A stretch of 64,000 nucleotides of DNA from Haladaptatus caseinilyticus (GTDB lineage Archaea; Halobacteriota; Halobacteria; Halobacteriales; Haladaptataceae), in NCBI RefSeq assembly GCF_026248685.1, contig NZ_CP111041.1:186001-250000 (forward strand), read 5' to 3'. Under the pieces are notes generated by a model that made no database searches, had not been told where the DNA came from, and was given only the letters and a program-made list of their open reading frames with translations. The position numbers and the translations under genes are program-made. This document shows positions 17,482 through 26,058 of the stretch, in pieces; position 1 is the stretch's first letter; the number at the start of each line of letters is the position of its first letter.

Positions 17482-18519
17482 ATGCGTGGATTAGCCAAAG
17501 TTGCGCGTAACGAAGGCGCTATGCAACTCATAGATCGCCCCAAACCGACACCAGCAGAGAATGAAGTACTCGTTGAAGTCAAGTATGCAGGTCTCTGCGG
17601 AAGTGATGCTGGTATCTACAAATTCAAGTCTGCTTTCGAGCGGATGGACCTTCCGACCGTTATTGGGCATGAATATGCAGGATGTATTGTAGAGACCGGT
17701 GCGAATGTTTCCAGCTATAACATCGGTGACCATGTGGTTGAAAGACCGATTCGACCGTGCGGAGACTGCTATCAATGCCAAATTGGCGAGGAAAATATCT
17801 GCCAAAATACAGCACTTACGGGTATTGACCACGATGGAGCCTATGAGAAATATATCGCAGTCCCCGAGGACGTCCTTCACAGTGTCCCAAGCGACATTCC
17901 ATTGAACCACGCCGCAATAGCAGAGCCGACGGCTATCGCTGTACGTGCAGTTACTAAGAATTCGAGAGTCGAGCCCGGTGATCGCGTTCTTGTTGAAGGC
18001 CCAGGTCCAATTGGGTTGCTAACCGCCCAGATCGCTGACGCTCAAGGCGGGGATGTTGTAATTTCGGGAATTGGTCGGGATGCAAACTATCGCTTACCTC
18101 TCGCTCGGGAACTCGGCTTCGAAATTATGAACGCTGGAGAAGATGATTTAGAAGCCGTCCGAAGGGACAAGACGGACGGTGCTGGATACGATGTCATATT
18201 TGACACTACTGGTCATCCTTCTGGACTGACTACCGCCTTCGAAGAGGTCAGGAAAGGGGGACAGGTCGTTTTAGTTGGTCAAACCGGTGAAACTACGATG
18301 GCATATACACCTCTTGTACGCTCTGAAATCGATATTCAATGTACCTACGGAGCTCTGTTTGATGATTTCGAGCGCGCATTCCGCATTATTCAATCCGGTG
18401 ATGTTGATGCGGAGACGTTTATCGACGATAGATTTTCACTTTTCGATGTTGAAGAAGCATTCGAGGCATTTCTTGCTAGCAAAACCGCGAAACCGGTTTT
18501 CGATATCTCCGAACTCTAA
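17482..18519 (+). CDS. zinc-dependent alcohol/polyol dehydrogenase (MDR family)
   Basis: 345 residues of the medium-chain dehydrogenase family. The catalytic zinc site is visible (C39 in GLCGSD, HE at 63-64). A structural-zinc cluster follows (CGDCYQCQIGEENIC), then a Rossmann fold with GPGPIG. It is closest in appearance to threonine dehydrogenase/sorbitol dehydrogenase-type enzymes acting on polyols, sugar acids or amino alcohols. A TATA-like box at about 17449-17460, 27 bases upstream, supports a leaderless start at ATG 17482. Its neighbours (RraA protein, epimerase, IclR regulator) suggest catabolism of a hydroxylated compound. Confidence 0.87.
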   Translation: MRGLAKVARNEGAMQLIDRPKPTPAENEVLVEVKYAGLCGSDAGIYKFKSAFERMDLPTVIGHEYAGCIVETGANVSSYNIGDHVVERPIRPCGDCYQCQIGEENICQNTALTGIDHDGAYEKYIAVPEDVLHSVPSDIPLNHAAIAEPTAIAVRAVTKNSRVEPGDRVLVEGPGPIGLLTAQIADAQGGDVVISGIGRDANYRLPLARELGFEIMNAGEDDLEAVRRDKTDGAGYDVIFDTTGHPSGLTTAFEEVRKGGQVVLVGQTGETTMAYTPLVRSEIDIQCTYGALFDDFERAFRIIQSGDVDAETFIDDRFSLFDVEEAFEAFLASKTAKPVFDISEL

Positions 18520-18695
18520 GACAAGGCCTCAAGTCAGCAAGATAAGTAGAATAAATGATTGGCTACGATTCTTGTGAGCTCTACCTTCTGGGGGAACTTT
18601 TCGAGATGAGGATCGACTCAATATACTACGAAATTTTTAAAATAGCTAAAGACACAGAACTGTTGATCTCCGCGTTGTTGAGACAGACATCAAAG

Positions 18696-19613
18696 CTACT
18701 CGGAAGTGTGTTCGACCGCGGGAGGATGTTTCCACTCGGAGGCATCATCCTTTGGATCATATCCGAGAACCGCCTGGGCATGCTCTATGTCGAACCAGCG
18801 AGCAGCATTTCTACTGACCGCGTAGAATGTATCGTAGACCACTGTCTCGTCCTTGAGGCAGCACTCGATTAAGTGTGCAAAGTCTCGCTGGGAAGTCCAA
18901 GAGGCTTTCAGACGTTTTACCATTTCTTCGTATTCATCACTGTTACGTTTCCATGATCCGGTTTGTGACTGATCCCAGACTTCGTCTTCATCGGTCAATT
19001 TATGCTCATCAGTGCGATCGACACCACGCTCAGCATCTCCGTAAGGATGGTCATATTCTTCGGTTCGTACACTTGAAATACGGAGTGAATACACCTGCTC
19101 TGGTGCCCCCTCACGGCGTGCATGTACCCGACAAATGTTCTCACCGAATACTTTGGAAGCCCCATAATATCCATCCGGTTTCGGAAGCGTCTCGTGAGTG
19201 AGTCGGAGAGGATCAAATTGAGTCGGATAATCCTCTTCGAAGAGTTTAGGAGCATGATCTTCCTCGTAAAGACCCATCACCCGTTGTGAGGAAGCAAAGA
19301 TGAGTTTCTGCACATTCGCATCTTTCATCGCTTTGAGGACGTTGTATGTCCCGATGATATTTGGATCGACGATTCCTTCGAAGTCTGCACCAGCATCTGA
19401 CTGTGCTGCTAAGTGAATTACCGTATCTTGATCTTCGAAGGCTGGACGGATTGCGTCGTAGTCCGCGATATCTGCAACATATGTTTCATACTCTGGGTGG
19501 TCACTACGATCGAGGAACGTGAACTCATACTGGTCCTTTTCAAAGAGATTAGTGAGGATTGCTTCTCCAGCCTCTCCGAACGGTCCCGTCACTAGGACAT
19601 TTTGCTTACTCAT
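18696..19613 (-). CDS. NAD-dependent epimerase/dehydrogenase (uronate dehydrogenase-like)
   Basis: 305 residues of the extended short-chain dehydrogenase family. The N-terminal GxxGxxG reads VTGPFGEAGEAIL. Family blocks VIHLAAQSDAGADFEG and the catalytic YYGASK (YxxxK) follow. The overall length and the VLKAMKDANVQKLIFASS block resemble uronate dehydrogenases and related sugar-acid enzymes, but the substrate is not settled. ATG 19613 is used; the frame extends 16 codons upstream through A/T-rich promoter-like sequence, including TTATAAATAAT. Confidence 0.82.
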   Translation of the reverse strand: MSKQNVLVTGPFGEAGEAILTNLFEKDQYEFTFLDRSDHPEYETYVADIADYDAIRPAFEDQDTVIHLAAQSDAGADFEGIVDPNIIGTYNVLKAMKDANVQKLIFASSQRVMGLYEEDHAPKLFEEDYPTQFDPLRLTHETLPKPDGYYGASKVFGENICRVHARREGAPEQVYSLRISSVRTEEYDHPYGDAERGVDRTDEHKLTDEDEVWDQSQTGSWKRNSDEYEEMVKRLKASWTSQRDFAHLIECCLKDETVVYDTFYAVSRNAARWFDIEHAQAVLGYDPKDDASEWKHPPAVEHTSE

Positions 19614-19968
19614 CGATATTCTCAACGACGTACTTCTATTATTTATAATTTCGGCTGACATGGGACATCCCTGAATTTGAGTGCCTTAGAGGGTACACCA
19701 GTAGTAGACAAACTAACTTGCCGATGGAGGTATTGGCCAGTAATTCCCTTGAAAACCAATTTTGCTGTTCCAGAAGAATACAAAATCGGAATCGGGCGAA
19801 AGGAGGAAAATCCCGTCCTAAGCGTGCTTCATCATTGTTGAAGTAGACAGTCGAGATTGAGAACAGATGACGTATCTTTACAGACATAGTCATGTAATAG
19901 AAGCTCCGACCTAAAATTACACAATTAGTTCTGTCATGGATAAGCGGCACAGAAATGGAATCGATCCT

Positions 19969-20739
19969 TTATTGTTTGATTTTCAATTCGATAAAATTCT
20001 GCTTATCGAAGAGTGCTGGTGCGATTTCCTCTTCAATACGCGTGTCTCCCATCCGGCTAATGGGTCCGCTAGCACTTATTGCACCGATTACTTCATTGCG
20101 CTCCGATAATATTGGAACAGCTACTGCGCATACACCAGTAAAGTGCTCACTGCGGTTGACTGCGTATCCACGATCTCGAATTTCTGCCAATTCTTTCTCG
20201 AGTGCTTGTCGGTCTGTGATTGTCGTCGGAGTTAATTTAGGTAATCCACGAAGATCGAGTATCATATCGAGTCTCTCCTGCGAAAGCCGAGAGAGCATTG
20301 CCTTACCCAAGCCCGTTGAATGTAAATACAGATGAGAACCGAGCGGAGCATTATCATCGATAGACGATGAGTTTCGCGATTTATACAGTTGGACCATATA
20401 ACCGTTCTCGATGGTACCTACGTTAGCGTATTCTCCAAGGGTATCAGAAAGGTCGTCTACCTCGTCTTTTGCAGTCTGAAAAAGCGAAAGCTTGTCACGC
20501 ATCTCACCACCAACTCGGAGGAATCGAAGACTACATCGGTATTCTCTTTCTGATTTTATCACATACTCATTCGCTACGAGAGTAGAGAGATGAACATGTG
20601 CGGTACTCATAGGGAGTTCTAAATCGTCAGTAATCTCCGAGAGGGTTACCGGTCCATTCTCGCGAAGATATTCGATAATCTGGAAAGCCTGATCTACACT
20701 TTTTAACCGTTGTCCGGGAGTTTCTTCTTCATCATTCAT
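19969..20739 (-). CDS. IclR-family transcriptional regulator
   Basis: 256 residues: an N-terminal winged helix (VTLSEITDDLELPMSTAHVHLSTLVANEYV, residues about 30-60) and a C-terminal GAF-like ligand-binding domain with the family blocks GLGKAMLSRLS, EIRDRGYAVNRSEHFTGVCAVAVPI and VIGAISASGP. IclR proteins bind small carboxylates or their derivatives and switch catabolic operons. It lies between the epimerase and the metallo-hydrolase-fold genes and is divergent from the latter, so it probably controls this block. A TATA-like CTATATACG lies about 24 bases upstream. Confidence 0.88.
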   Translation of the reverse strand: MNDEEETPGQRLKSVDQAFQIIEYLRENGPVTLSEITDDLELPMSTAHVHLSTLVANEYVIKSEREYRCSLRFLRVGGEMRDKLSLFQTAKDEVDDLSDTLGEYANVGTIENGYMVQLYKSRNSSSIDDNAPLGSHLYLHSTGLGKAMLSRLSQERLDMILDLRGLPKLTPTTITDRQALEKELAEIRDRGYAVNRSEHFTGVCAVAVPILSERNEVIGAISASGPISRMGDTRIEEEIAPALFDKQNFIELKIKQ

Positions 20740-20915
20740 ACTCTATACTCGTATATAGCTACTATTAAGAACTCCGATTGTTTCAAGCATATTGAAGTGG
20801 TATACGGAAAAGTCAAATTTCCAATCGTCTTAGATGGCTATACAACCTCTTAGAACCGAAGTTGCGGTAGTCCACCGTTAGTTTTATGCGAAACGGTAGG
20901 TCATAATTACTCGCA

Positions 20916-21560
20916 ATGATCGCAGAACCAGTAGCTGATGGGATTTACAAAATCCAGTTCGAACACGTTCGTGTATATGTGTTGGAAGACGTTCCAAAAG
21001 GTAAGACGACGCTTATCGACACGGCGTTCGATGAAAACGGTGAAGAGCTAGTTGAGACACTCAAAAAGGAGTTTGGTATGATCGATCGGGTGATTCTCAC
21101 TCATGGCGATCACGGTCACCACGGTGGGCTCCCATACGTTATGGAAGAATTTGACCCGGAATTGGTTGCTGCCGATAACGAATCAAAACTCTACGAAGCA
21201 ATCGAATATGAACCGGATGTACGCTTTGAAGACGGTGACACTCTCGAAAGTGATATCCAGGTGATCCAAGTTCCGGGTCATACGGAAGCTACATCCGCGC
21301 TATTGCTGACCGATAGGGATATTCTTATCTCTGGAGATTCGCTTGATGGTTCAGATCGAGCGGGGCTACCAGAAGGATACCTTCTCCCACCGCCGGCGTT
21401 ATTCAACGATGACCACAAAGCAGCTGAGATCAACCTTTACGATTTGCTCCAATATGATTTCGAGACGGTGCTAGTATTCCATGGAGCAAACGTCTTTGAA
21501 AACCCGAAACAGAAACTCGATGATTTCCTCGTAGAGCGTGAATGGGATCCTAGGCCGTAG
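20916..21560 (+). CDS. metallo-beta-lactamase-fold hydrolase with altered metal motif
   Basis: 214 residues of the metallo-beta-lactamase fold. The usual THxHxDHxGG is read THGDHGHHGG (residues 62-71): H63 and H68 are kept, but the second His is Asp65 and the metal-2 Asp is Gly67. Later ligands look intact (PGHTEATSALL, then LISGDSLDG). This may mean one metal ion or a changed arrangement using H66/H69. The reaction is unknown; lactonase or thioesterase activity would suit the catabolic setting. TATA-like AGTTTTATG about 30 bases upstream. Its 3' end overlaps the convergent stress-protein gene by 11 bases. Confidence 0.8.
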   Translation: MIAEPVADGIYKIQFEHVRVYVLEDVPKGKTTLIDTAFDENGEELVETLKKEFGMIDRVILTHGDHGHHGGLPYVMEEFDPELVAADNESKLYEAIEYEPDVRFEDGDTLESDIQVIQVPGHTEATSALLLTDRDILISGDSLDGSDRAGLPEGYLLPPPALFNDDHKAAEINLYDLLQYDFETVLVFHGANVFENPKQKLDDFLVEREWDPRP

Positions 21561-21990
21561 TTGTATTTTCCATTATACAGGTAACGACTGGACAATTGGC
21601 CTCTAGTAATACCGACTGAGCGAAGCTTCCGAACACCACTTTTCCGGTGGGTGATCTTTTTCGAGGACTTACAACGATATATCGGGCGTCTTGGTTGTCG
21701 GCATATTCGACGATCTTATCCGCTGGGTTGCCGACTAACCCAACGGCTTCATACTGGATTTCTATATTTGATATTGCTTCTTCGGCCATCTCTGCTGCTG
21801 CAATGCGTATTTGATCCATATCTAGGGGGTCGCCGGCTTGAGCATTGGTTTTCCCCAACTCCACAAATTCCGACCGGGTTAGTGCGTGAATAACATGGAG
21901 CGAGTCACCGAATGCTCGTGCTAATTGTGCTGCTTCATCTACTGTATATGCGGCTCGAGCGGATCTATCCACTGCTGCAACGATTACCAT
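21550..21990 (-). CDS. universal stress protein (UspA family)
   Basis: 146 residues with the UspA fold: MVIVAAVDRSARAAYTVDEA at the N-terminus and a C-terminal nucleotide-binding loop (VVSPRKRSPTGKVVFGSFAQ, then SVLLEANCPVV) close to the ATP-binding consensus G-2x-G-9x-G-S/T. It is common beside transporter genes in haloarchaea. Its 3' end overlaps the convergent metallo-hydrolase gene, and it is divergent from the tricarboxylate-transporter operon, with which it may be functionally linked. Confidence 0.85.
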   Translation of the reverse strand: MVIVAAVDRSARAAYTVDEAAQLARAFGDSLHVIHALTRSEFVELGKTNAQAGDPLDMDQIRIAAAEMAEEAISNIEIQYEAVGLVGNPADKIVEYADNQDARYIVVSPRKRSPTGKVVFGSFAQSVLLEANCPVVTCIMENTTTA

Positions 21991-22223
21991 ATTCAGAGAT
22001 GTTTACTACCACATATTACTGTTTCGCTACAGTAACTCACAAATCGGACTGTAAGTTAGTACGTGATCGCTTTGAGAAATCGAGGAAGAACGACCCTGCC
22101 AACAGACAACAGATATATTTTTGAACTACTATTCATAATTTAATAGCAATACTATATGTTCAAAAAAATTGCAATATTCGCAAAGAAAAAACTAAATAAT
22201 AGTCTCTACACGATGGAAGTGAG

Positions 22224-23261
22224 ATGGTTGGTAACCAGTCACTCGTCCGTGTAGAAAATGAAGAGTCTCGCAACCAAATTAGCTCTAAACGGCGCAATTT
22301 CATCAAAGCAGCAAGTGGAGCCGGAATCATCAGTACTGCTGGCTGTTTAGATAAGTTATCAAAAAGTAGAGGCCAGAATTGGCCATCCGGACAAGTGGAG
22401 ATTATCGCTCCATGGGCAGCTGGAGGAGGGTCGGATCGGACTAGCCGGGCTGTGGCTGACGCAGCTGAAAAACACACGGAAGCGACGTGGAATGTGAAAA
22501 ATCAAACCGGCGGATCTGGTTCGGTTGGGATGAGTGCCGTAGCGAACGCGAAACCAAATGGACTTACTCTCGGATGTACAGCACCAGAGATTTGCTTGTA
22601 CGAACATCTGGGAATCGCCGACTTATCCCCTGATAACATCACGCCGATTATGCAATATACGCAGATGCCAGCAACCATTGTCGTACATGAAAATTCAAAA
22701 TACAATTCTTTAGATAAATTTCTCTCCTTTGCGAAATCGAATCCTGGGAAAGTAAAGATGGCAAACTCTGGCACAGGTTCTTCATGGCATATGGCGGGTG
22801 CTGCATTCGTGCATGAAGCAGGAATCGATGTTAAACACGTCCCATATGATGGAGCGAAGCCTGCGATAACAGCCACACTAAATGGAGAAGTCGACTGTGC
22901 AACTGTTGGCGCTGTCGAAGTAGCACCACAGGTTCGAGATGGACCACTCGAAGCGCTTGGTGTGATGTACGATGAGAAGCTTGAGTCGCTTCCACAAACT
23001 CCAACGATGAAACAGCAAGGTGTAGATATCGTAATTGGCTCGTGGTTGGCTCATTTCGGGCCAAAAGACCTACCAAACGATGTCCGTGATTCAATCGTTG
23101 ATACGTATAACGCTGTATACGAGGACAAAAAATTCAAGAAGTTCATGGATAATAACAATTTCTTGAGAGTCAAACGTGGACCGGACGAACTAAAGAAATT
23201 TCTTGATGAGAAGTACAAATACTATGGTCAGCTCGTCAAGGAGATAGATGTGAATAAATAA
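22224..23261 (+). CDS. tctC: tripartite tricarboxylate transporter substrate-binding protein (TctC)
   Basis: 345 residues. The N-terminus has KRRNFIK and a lipobox STAGC ending at Cys41, indicating Tat export and lipid anchoring. The mature part is a TctC/BugT-type receptor: VEIIAPWAAGGGSDRTSRAV near residue 60, MANSGTGSSWHMAGAAF, and HVPYDGAKPAITATLNGEVD. It binds carboxylates outside the cell for TctAB. A TATA-like CTAAATAAT lies about 29 bases upstream of the ATG. It is separated from tctB by 282 bases, unlike the tctB-tctA overlap. Confidence 0.9.
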   Translation: MVGNQSLVRVENEESRNQISSKRRNFIKAASGAGIISTAGCLDKLSKSRGQNWPSGQVEIIAPWAAGGGSDRTSRAVADAAEKHTEATWNVKNQTGGSGSVGMSAVANAKPNGLTLGCTAPEICLYEHLGIADLSPDNITPIMQYTQMPATIVVHENSKYNSLDKFLSFAKSNPGKVKMANSGTGSSWHMAGAAFVHEAGIDVKHVPYDGAKPAITATLNGEVDCATVGAVEVAPQVRDGPLEALGVMYDEKLESLPQTPTMKQQGVDIVIGSWLAHFGPKDLPNDVRDSIVDTYNAVYEDKKFKKFMDNNNFLRVKRGPDELKKFLDEKYKYYGQLVKEIDVNK

Positions 23262-23543
23262 AAATTAAGAGTAATAGAGCGAGAAGGGTATGATAGTGGT
23301 ACCGAAAACGCATGGAATAGAATACGACGAAGCAATCTAAACTCATTACAATGCTAACTTTGGGTGTTATTCTATACCAGTATATTTATGTACCGCCATA
23401 ATAGAGATCAACAAGAAAGTACCTGAGGTATGATTAGCAGAGATCCTCGGTCAAACTAAATCATTAGAACCAATTATGTTTGATATCCAAGGCCTCAGTG
23501 TGCTTGACAGGCACAAATTACAGTTAAAGGGTGTGAACTTCAC

Positions 23544-24029
23544 ATGGTAATCAGCAAAGAGAAAATCAGGTCAAATCCGCTCGCGTTACTGTTCATAGCT
23601 GTATCGATAACAGTAATACTATTTGCTAGTCGATTTCCGAGTGACGGTCAAGTAGGACCAGGGTTCTTCCCTATCATTATCTCACTTGGTATAATAATGT
23701 TTGCAGTAGTGGATTTGATGATAGACGATGATACAGCACTTGAGATGAGTGATTTTGATTTTAAAGCGGCCGTACTAATCTTCGTTCTACTCTTACTCTA
23801 CTTAGGTCTAATGCCAATCTTAGGATTTTTAGTGGGGACGATTGCATTTTTACCCATCATTCTCTACTACTCAGGGGTCCGATCGAAAGTTACTATTATT
23901 TCGATATCGATCTGTCTTCCAGTTGTGTTGTTTTACTTGTTCAGCCGGTTCTTTCTCGTTCGACTTCCTGAGGGGATTATACCGTTCTCGAGGTTACTTC
24001 CCATACTTCCCATAGGGGTGATCCTATGA
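23544..24029 (+). CDS. tctB: tripartite tricarboxylate transporter small subunit (TctB)
   Basis: 161 residues with four membrane helices and the TctB layout: an N-terminal helix followed by GPGFFPIIISLGIIMF, and a hydrophobic C-terminal pair with GFLVGTIAFLPIILYYSG. It forms the membrane complex with TctA. Its stop overlaps the TctA start (ATGA), so the pair is translationally coupled. The 282-base gap before it holds a possible promoter but no gene. Confidence 0.87.
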   Translation: MVISKEKIRSNPLALLFIAVSITVILFASRFPSDGQVGPGFFPIIISLGIIMFAVVDLMIDDDTALEMSDFDFKAAVLIFVLLLLYLGLMPILGFLVGTIAFLPIILYYSGVRSKVTIISISICLPVVLFYLFSRFFLVRLPEGIIPFSRLLPILPIGVIL

Positions 24030-25525
24030 TAGATAACGTTCTCCATGGGTTCACGACCATTCTGAACCCGTTCACATTACTCCTGATGGTGTCAGGAATA
24101 CTCCTTGGTATATTCATGGGTTCGATTCCTGGGATGACCGCGACGATGACCGTTGCAGTTCTACTGTCGTTCACGTTTACAATGGATCCGACAAATGGGA
24201 TGATGCTGTTGTTGGGAATCTATGGGGGCGCAGTATATTCAGGATCTATCCCTGCAGTTTTGATTCGCACACCGGGGACTCCCTCGGCTGCGGCGACAAT
24301 CTTTGATGGCTATCCGCTCTCTCAAAAAGGCGAAGCGGGAAGAGCGATCAGGATTAGTACGGTTGCCTCGTTTGTAGGAGGCATAATCAGCGTACTTGGT
24401 CTGATATTCTTTTCTCCCGTTATTGCAAATGCTGCTCTACGATTTCGGTCACCGGAATTTTTCGCATTGGCGTTCTTTGGGTTGACAATTATAGCCAGTG
24501 TGAGCAGTGATTCGCTCACAAAAGGAATGATGTCCGGTCTATTGGGTATGCTCGTTGCAACAGTTGGAATCGATCCGATTGCAGGATTCCAGCGATTTAC
24601 ATTTGGAGTTCCAGAGCTGCTTACTGGAGTCCAGTTCATCGCTGTGATGATTGGGCTCTTTGGGATTGCAGAAGGATTGAAGTCCTACTCTGAAGGGATT
24701 GACAGAGACGGAAAGAAAGTTGATCAAGAAATCGAAGGAATCATTCCATCGCTTTCAGATCTAAAGTCCATCGGGCCAGTTTCGGTAATGTCTGGAATTG
24801 GTGGTGTTATTATCGGCGCTATCCCAGGTGCAGGCGGTGATATCGCAGCTTTCATCACTTATAACGAGGCAACGAGATGGATTAAGGACGCAACACCATC
24901 ATTTGGAAAAGGAAACGTACGAGGAATTGCCGCAGCTGAGTCTGGGAACAACGCAAGCACTGGTGGAGCACTTATTCCGACTCTCACGCTTGGAATTCCC
25001 GGTGATTCCGTTTCAGCGATTTTAATCGGTGCTCTTGCAGTACATGACATCCAACCCGGTCCGGCTCTATATCAAGAGCAAACAGGGCTGTTGTATGAGA
25101 TATTCATGGGCTTCCTTCTCATCTATGTCTTTATACTACTATTCGGGTTGCTCGGTGCCCATTACTGGGTTCGATTGATTAATATCCGCGAGTCCTTGCT
25201 TTGGCCAGCAATATTCGTACTCTGTGTAATCGGTGCAATCGCACTCAGAGGCAACGTCTTCGATGCATGGATAATGCTAGGTGCAGGGGCCATTGGGTAC
25301 GTTCTCCGACTACGTGGGTATCCTCTTGCACCGATGGTCCTCGGACTAATCCTTGCACCAATTGCCGAAGAGAACCTCCGGCGTTCGCTTTCTCTGTCCG
25401 GAGGGTCGCTTGATATCTTCTATCAGAGTCCGATTGCTCTCATTATCTTGCTACTAAGTGCCGGGACATTAATTTTACCAGTATTTAGGAAGGTATCTCC
25501 AGGGTTGTCGGATATAATGAGCTAA
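24026..25525 (+). CDS. tctA: tripartite tricarboxylate transporter large subunit (TctA)
   Basis: 499 residues with about 12 membrane segments and the TctA signatures: GSIPGMTATMTVAVLL, SGSIPAVLIRTPGTPSAAAT and the repeat-related GAIPGAGGDIAAFITYNEA, then LTLGIPGDSVSAIL. It drives ion-coupled uptake of a carboxylate delivered by TctC. Substrates of this family range from citrate to aromatic acids. The IclR, RraA and dehydratase genes nearby suggest an organic or sugar acid, by inference. Confidence 0.92.
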   Translation: MIDNVLHGFTTILNPFTLLLMVSGILLGIFMGSIPGMTATMTVAVLLSFTFTMDPTNGMMLLLGIYGGAVYSGSIPAVLIRTPGTPSAAATIFDGYPLSQKGEAGRAIRISTVASFVGGIISVLGLIFFSPVIANAALRFRSPEFFALAFFGLTIIASVSSDSLTKGMMSGLLGMLVATVGIDPIAGFQRFTFGVPELLTGVQFIAVMIGLFGIAEGLKSYSEGIDRDGKKVDQEIEGIIPSLSDLKSIGPVSVMSGIGGVIIGAIPGAGGDIAAFITYNEATRWIKDATPSFGKGNVRGIAAAESGNNASTGGALIPTLTLGIPGDSVSAILIGALAVHDIQPGPALYQEQTGLLYEIFMGFLLIYVFILLFGLLGAHYWVRLINIRESLLWPAIFVLCVIGAIALRGNVFDAWIMLGAGAIGYVLRLRGYPLAPMVLGLILAPIAEENLRRSLSLSGGSLDIFYQSPIALIILLLSAGTLILPVFRKVSPGLSDIMS

Positions 25526-26058
25526 TATCTAATATTAACTAAAATAATTATAAAATATCCCCATTCACAAACAATAACTATCAGAACAAGCAATTGCGCA
25601 GGACTTGTGTATATTATTTCCAATACTACACAGTATAATATTCGACTGTAGAGTTGAACCATATTATTTTCTATTTTCTTAGTAGTGTTTATTATTAACT
25701 TCAGTCCTTATAGTATAGGGTAGACAATTGATTTTATAAATTAGATCGACTAAGTACTATAATGTAATTGTATCGCTTGATCCTGAATGCTCTCTAGAAA
25801 TGTTGTGTATTGCATTAAATAGGCAATACTAGTATCTGTTCATACTTTTACCTTGGGGATTTTCCAGTGGTATTATTGACTGTAGAGTGCTACATTTCGT
25901 ATCTTGGAAAGAATCTCGGTAGGTGTAGTTGAAGACAACTAAAGGAAATAACCATAGAATCAGGAAACATAGTTCAAACCGACTTGTTATTTTGAAAACA
26001 AGCTTGGATTATTTAATGATAAAATAAGAAAAATCTATGTGGGTTCCAGACGCATGGT
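25526..26058. other. A/T-rich region before the diol dehydratase operon
   Basis: About 530 bases, strongly A/T-rich, with many TATA-like boxes and no reading frame of haloarchaeal character. It should hold the promoter and any control sites of the dehydratase operon. I see no clear hairpin or repeat. Confidence 0.5.
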
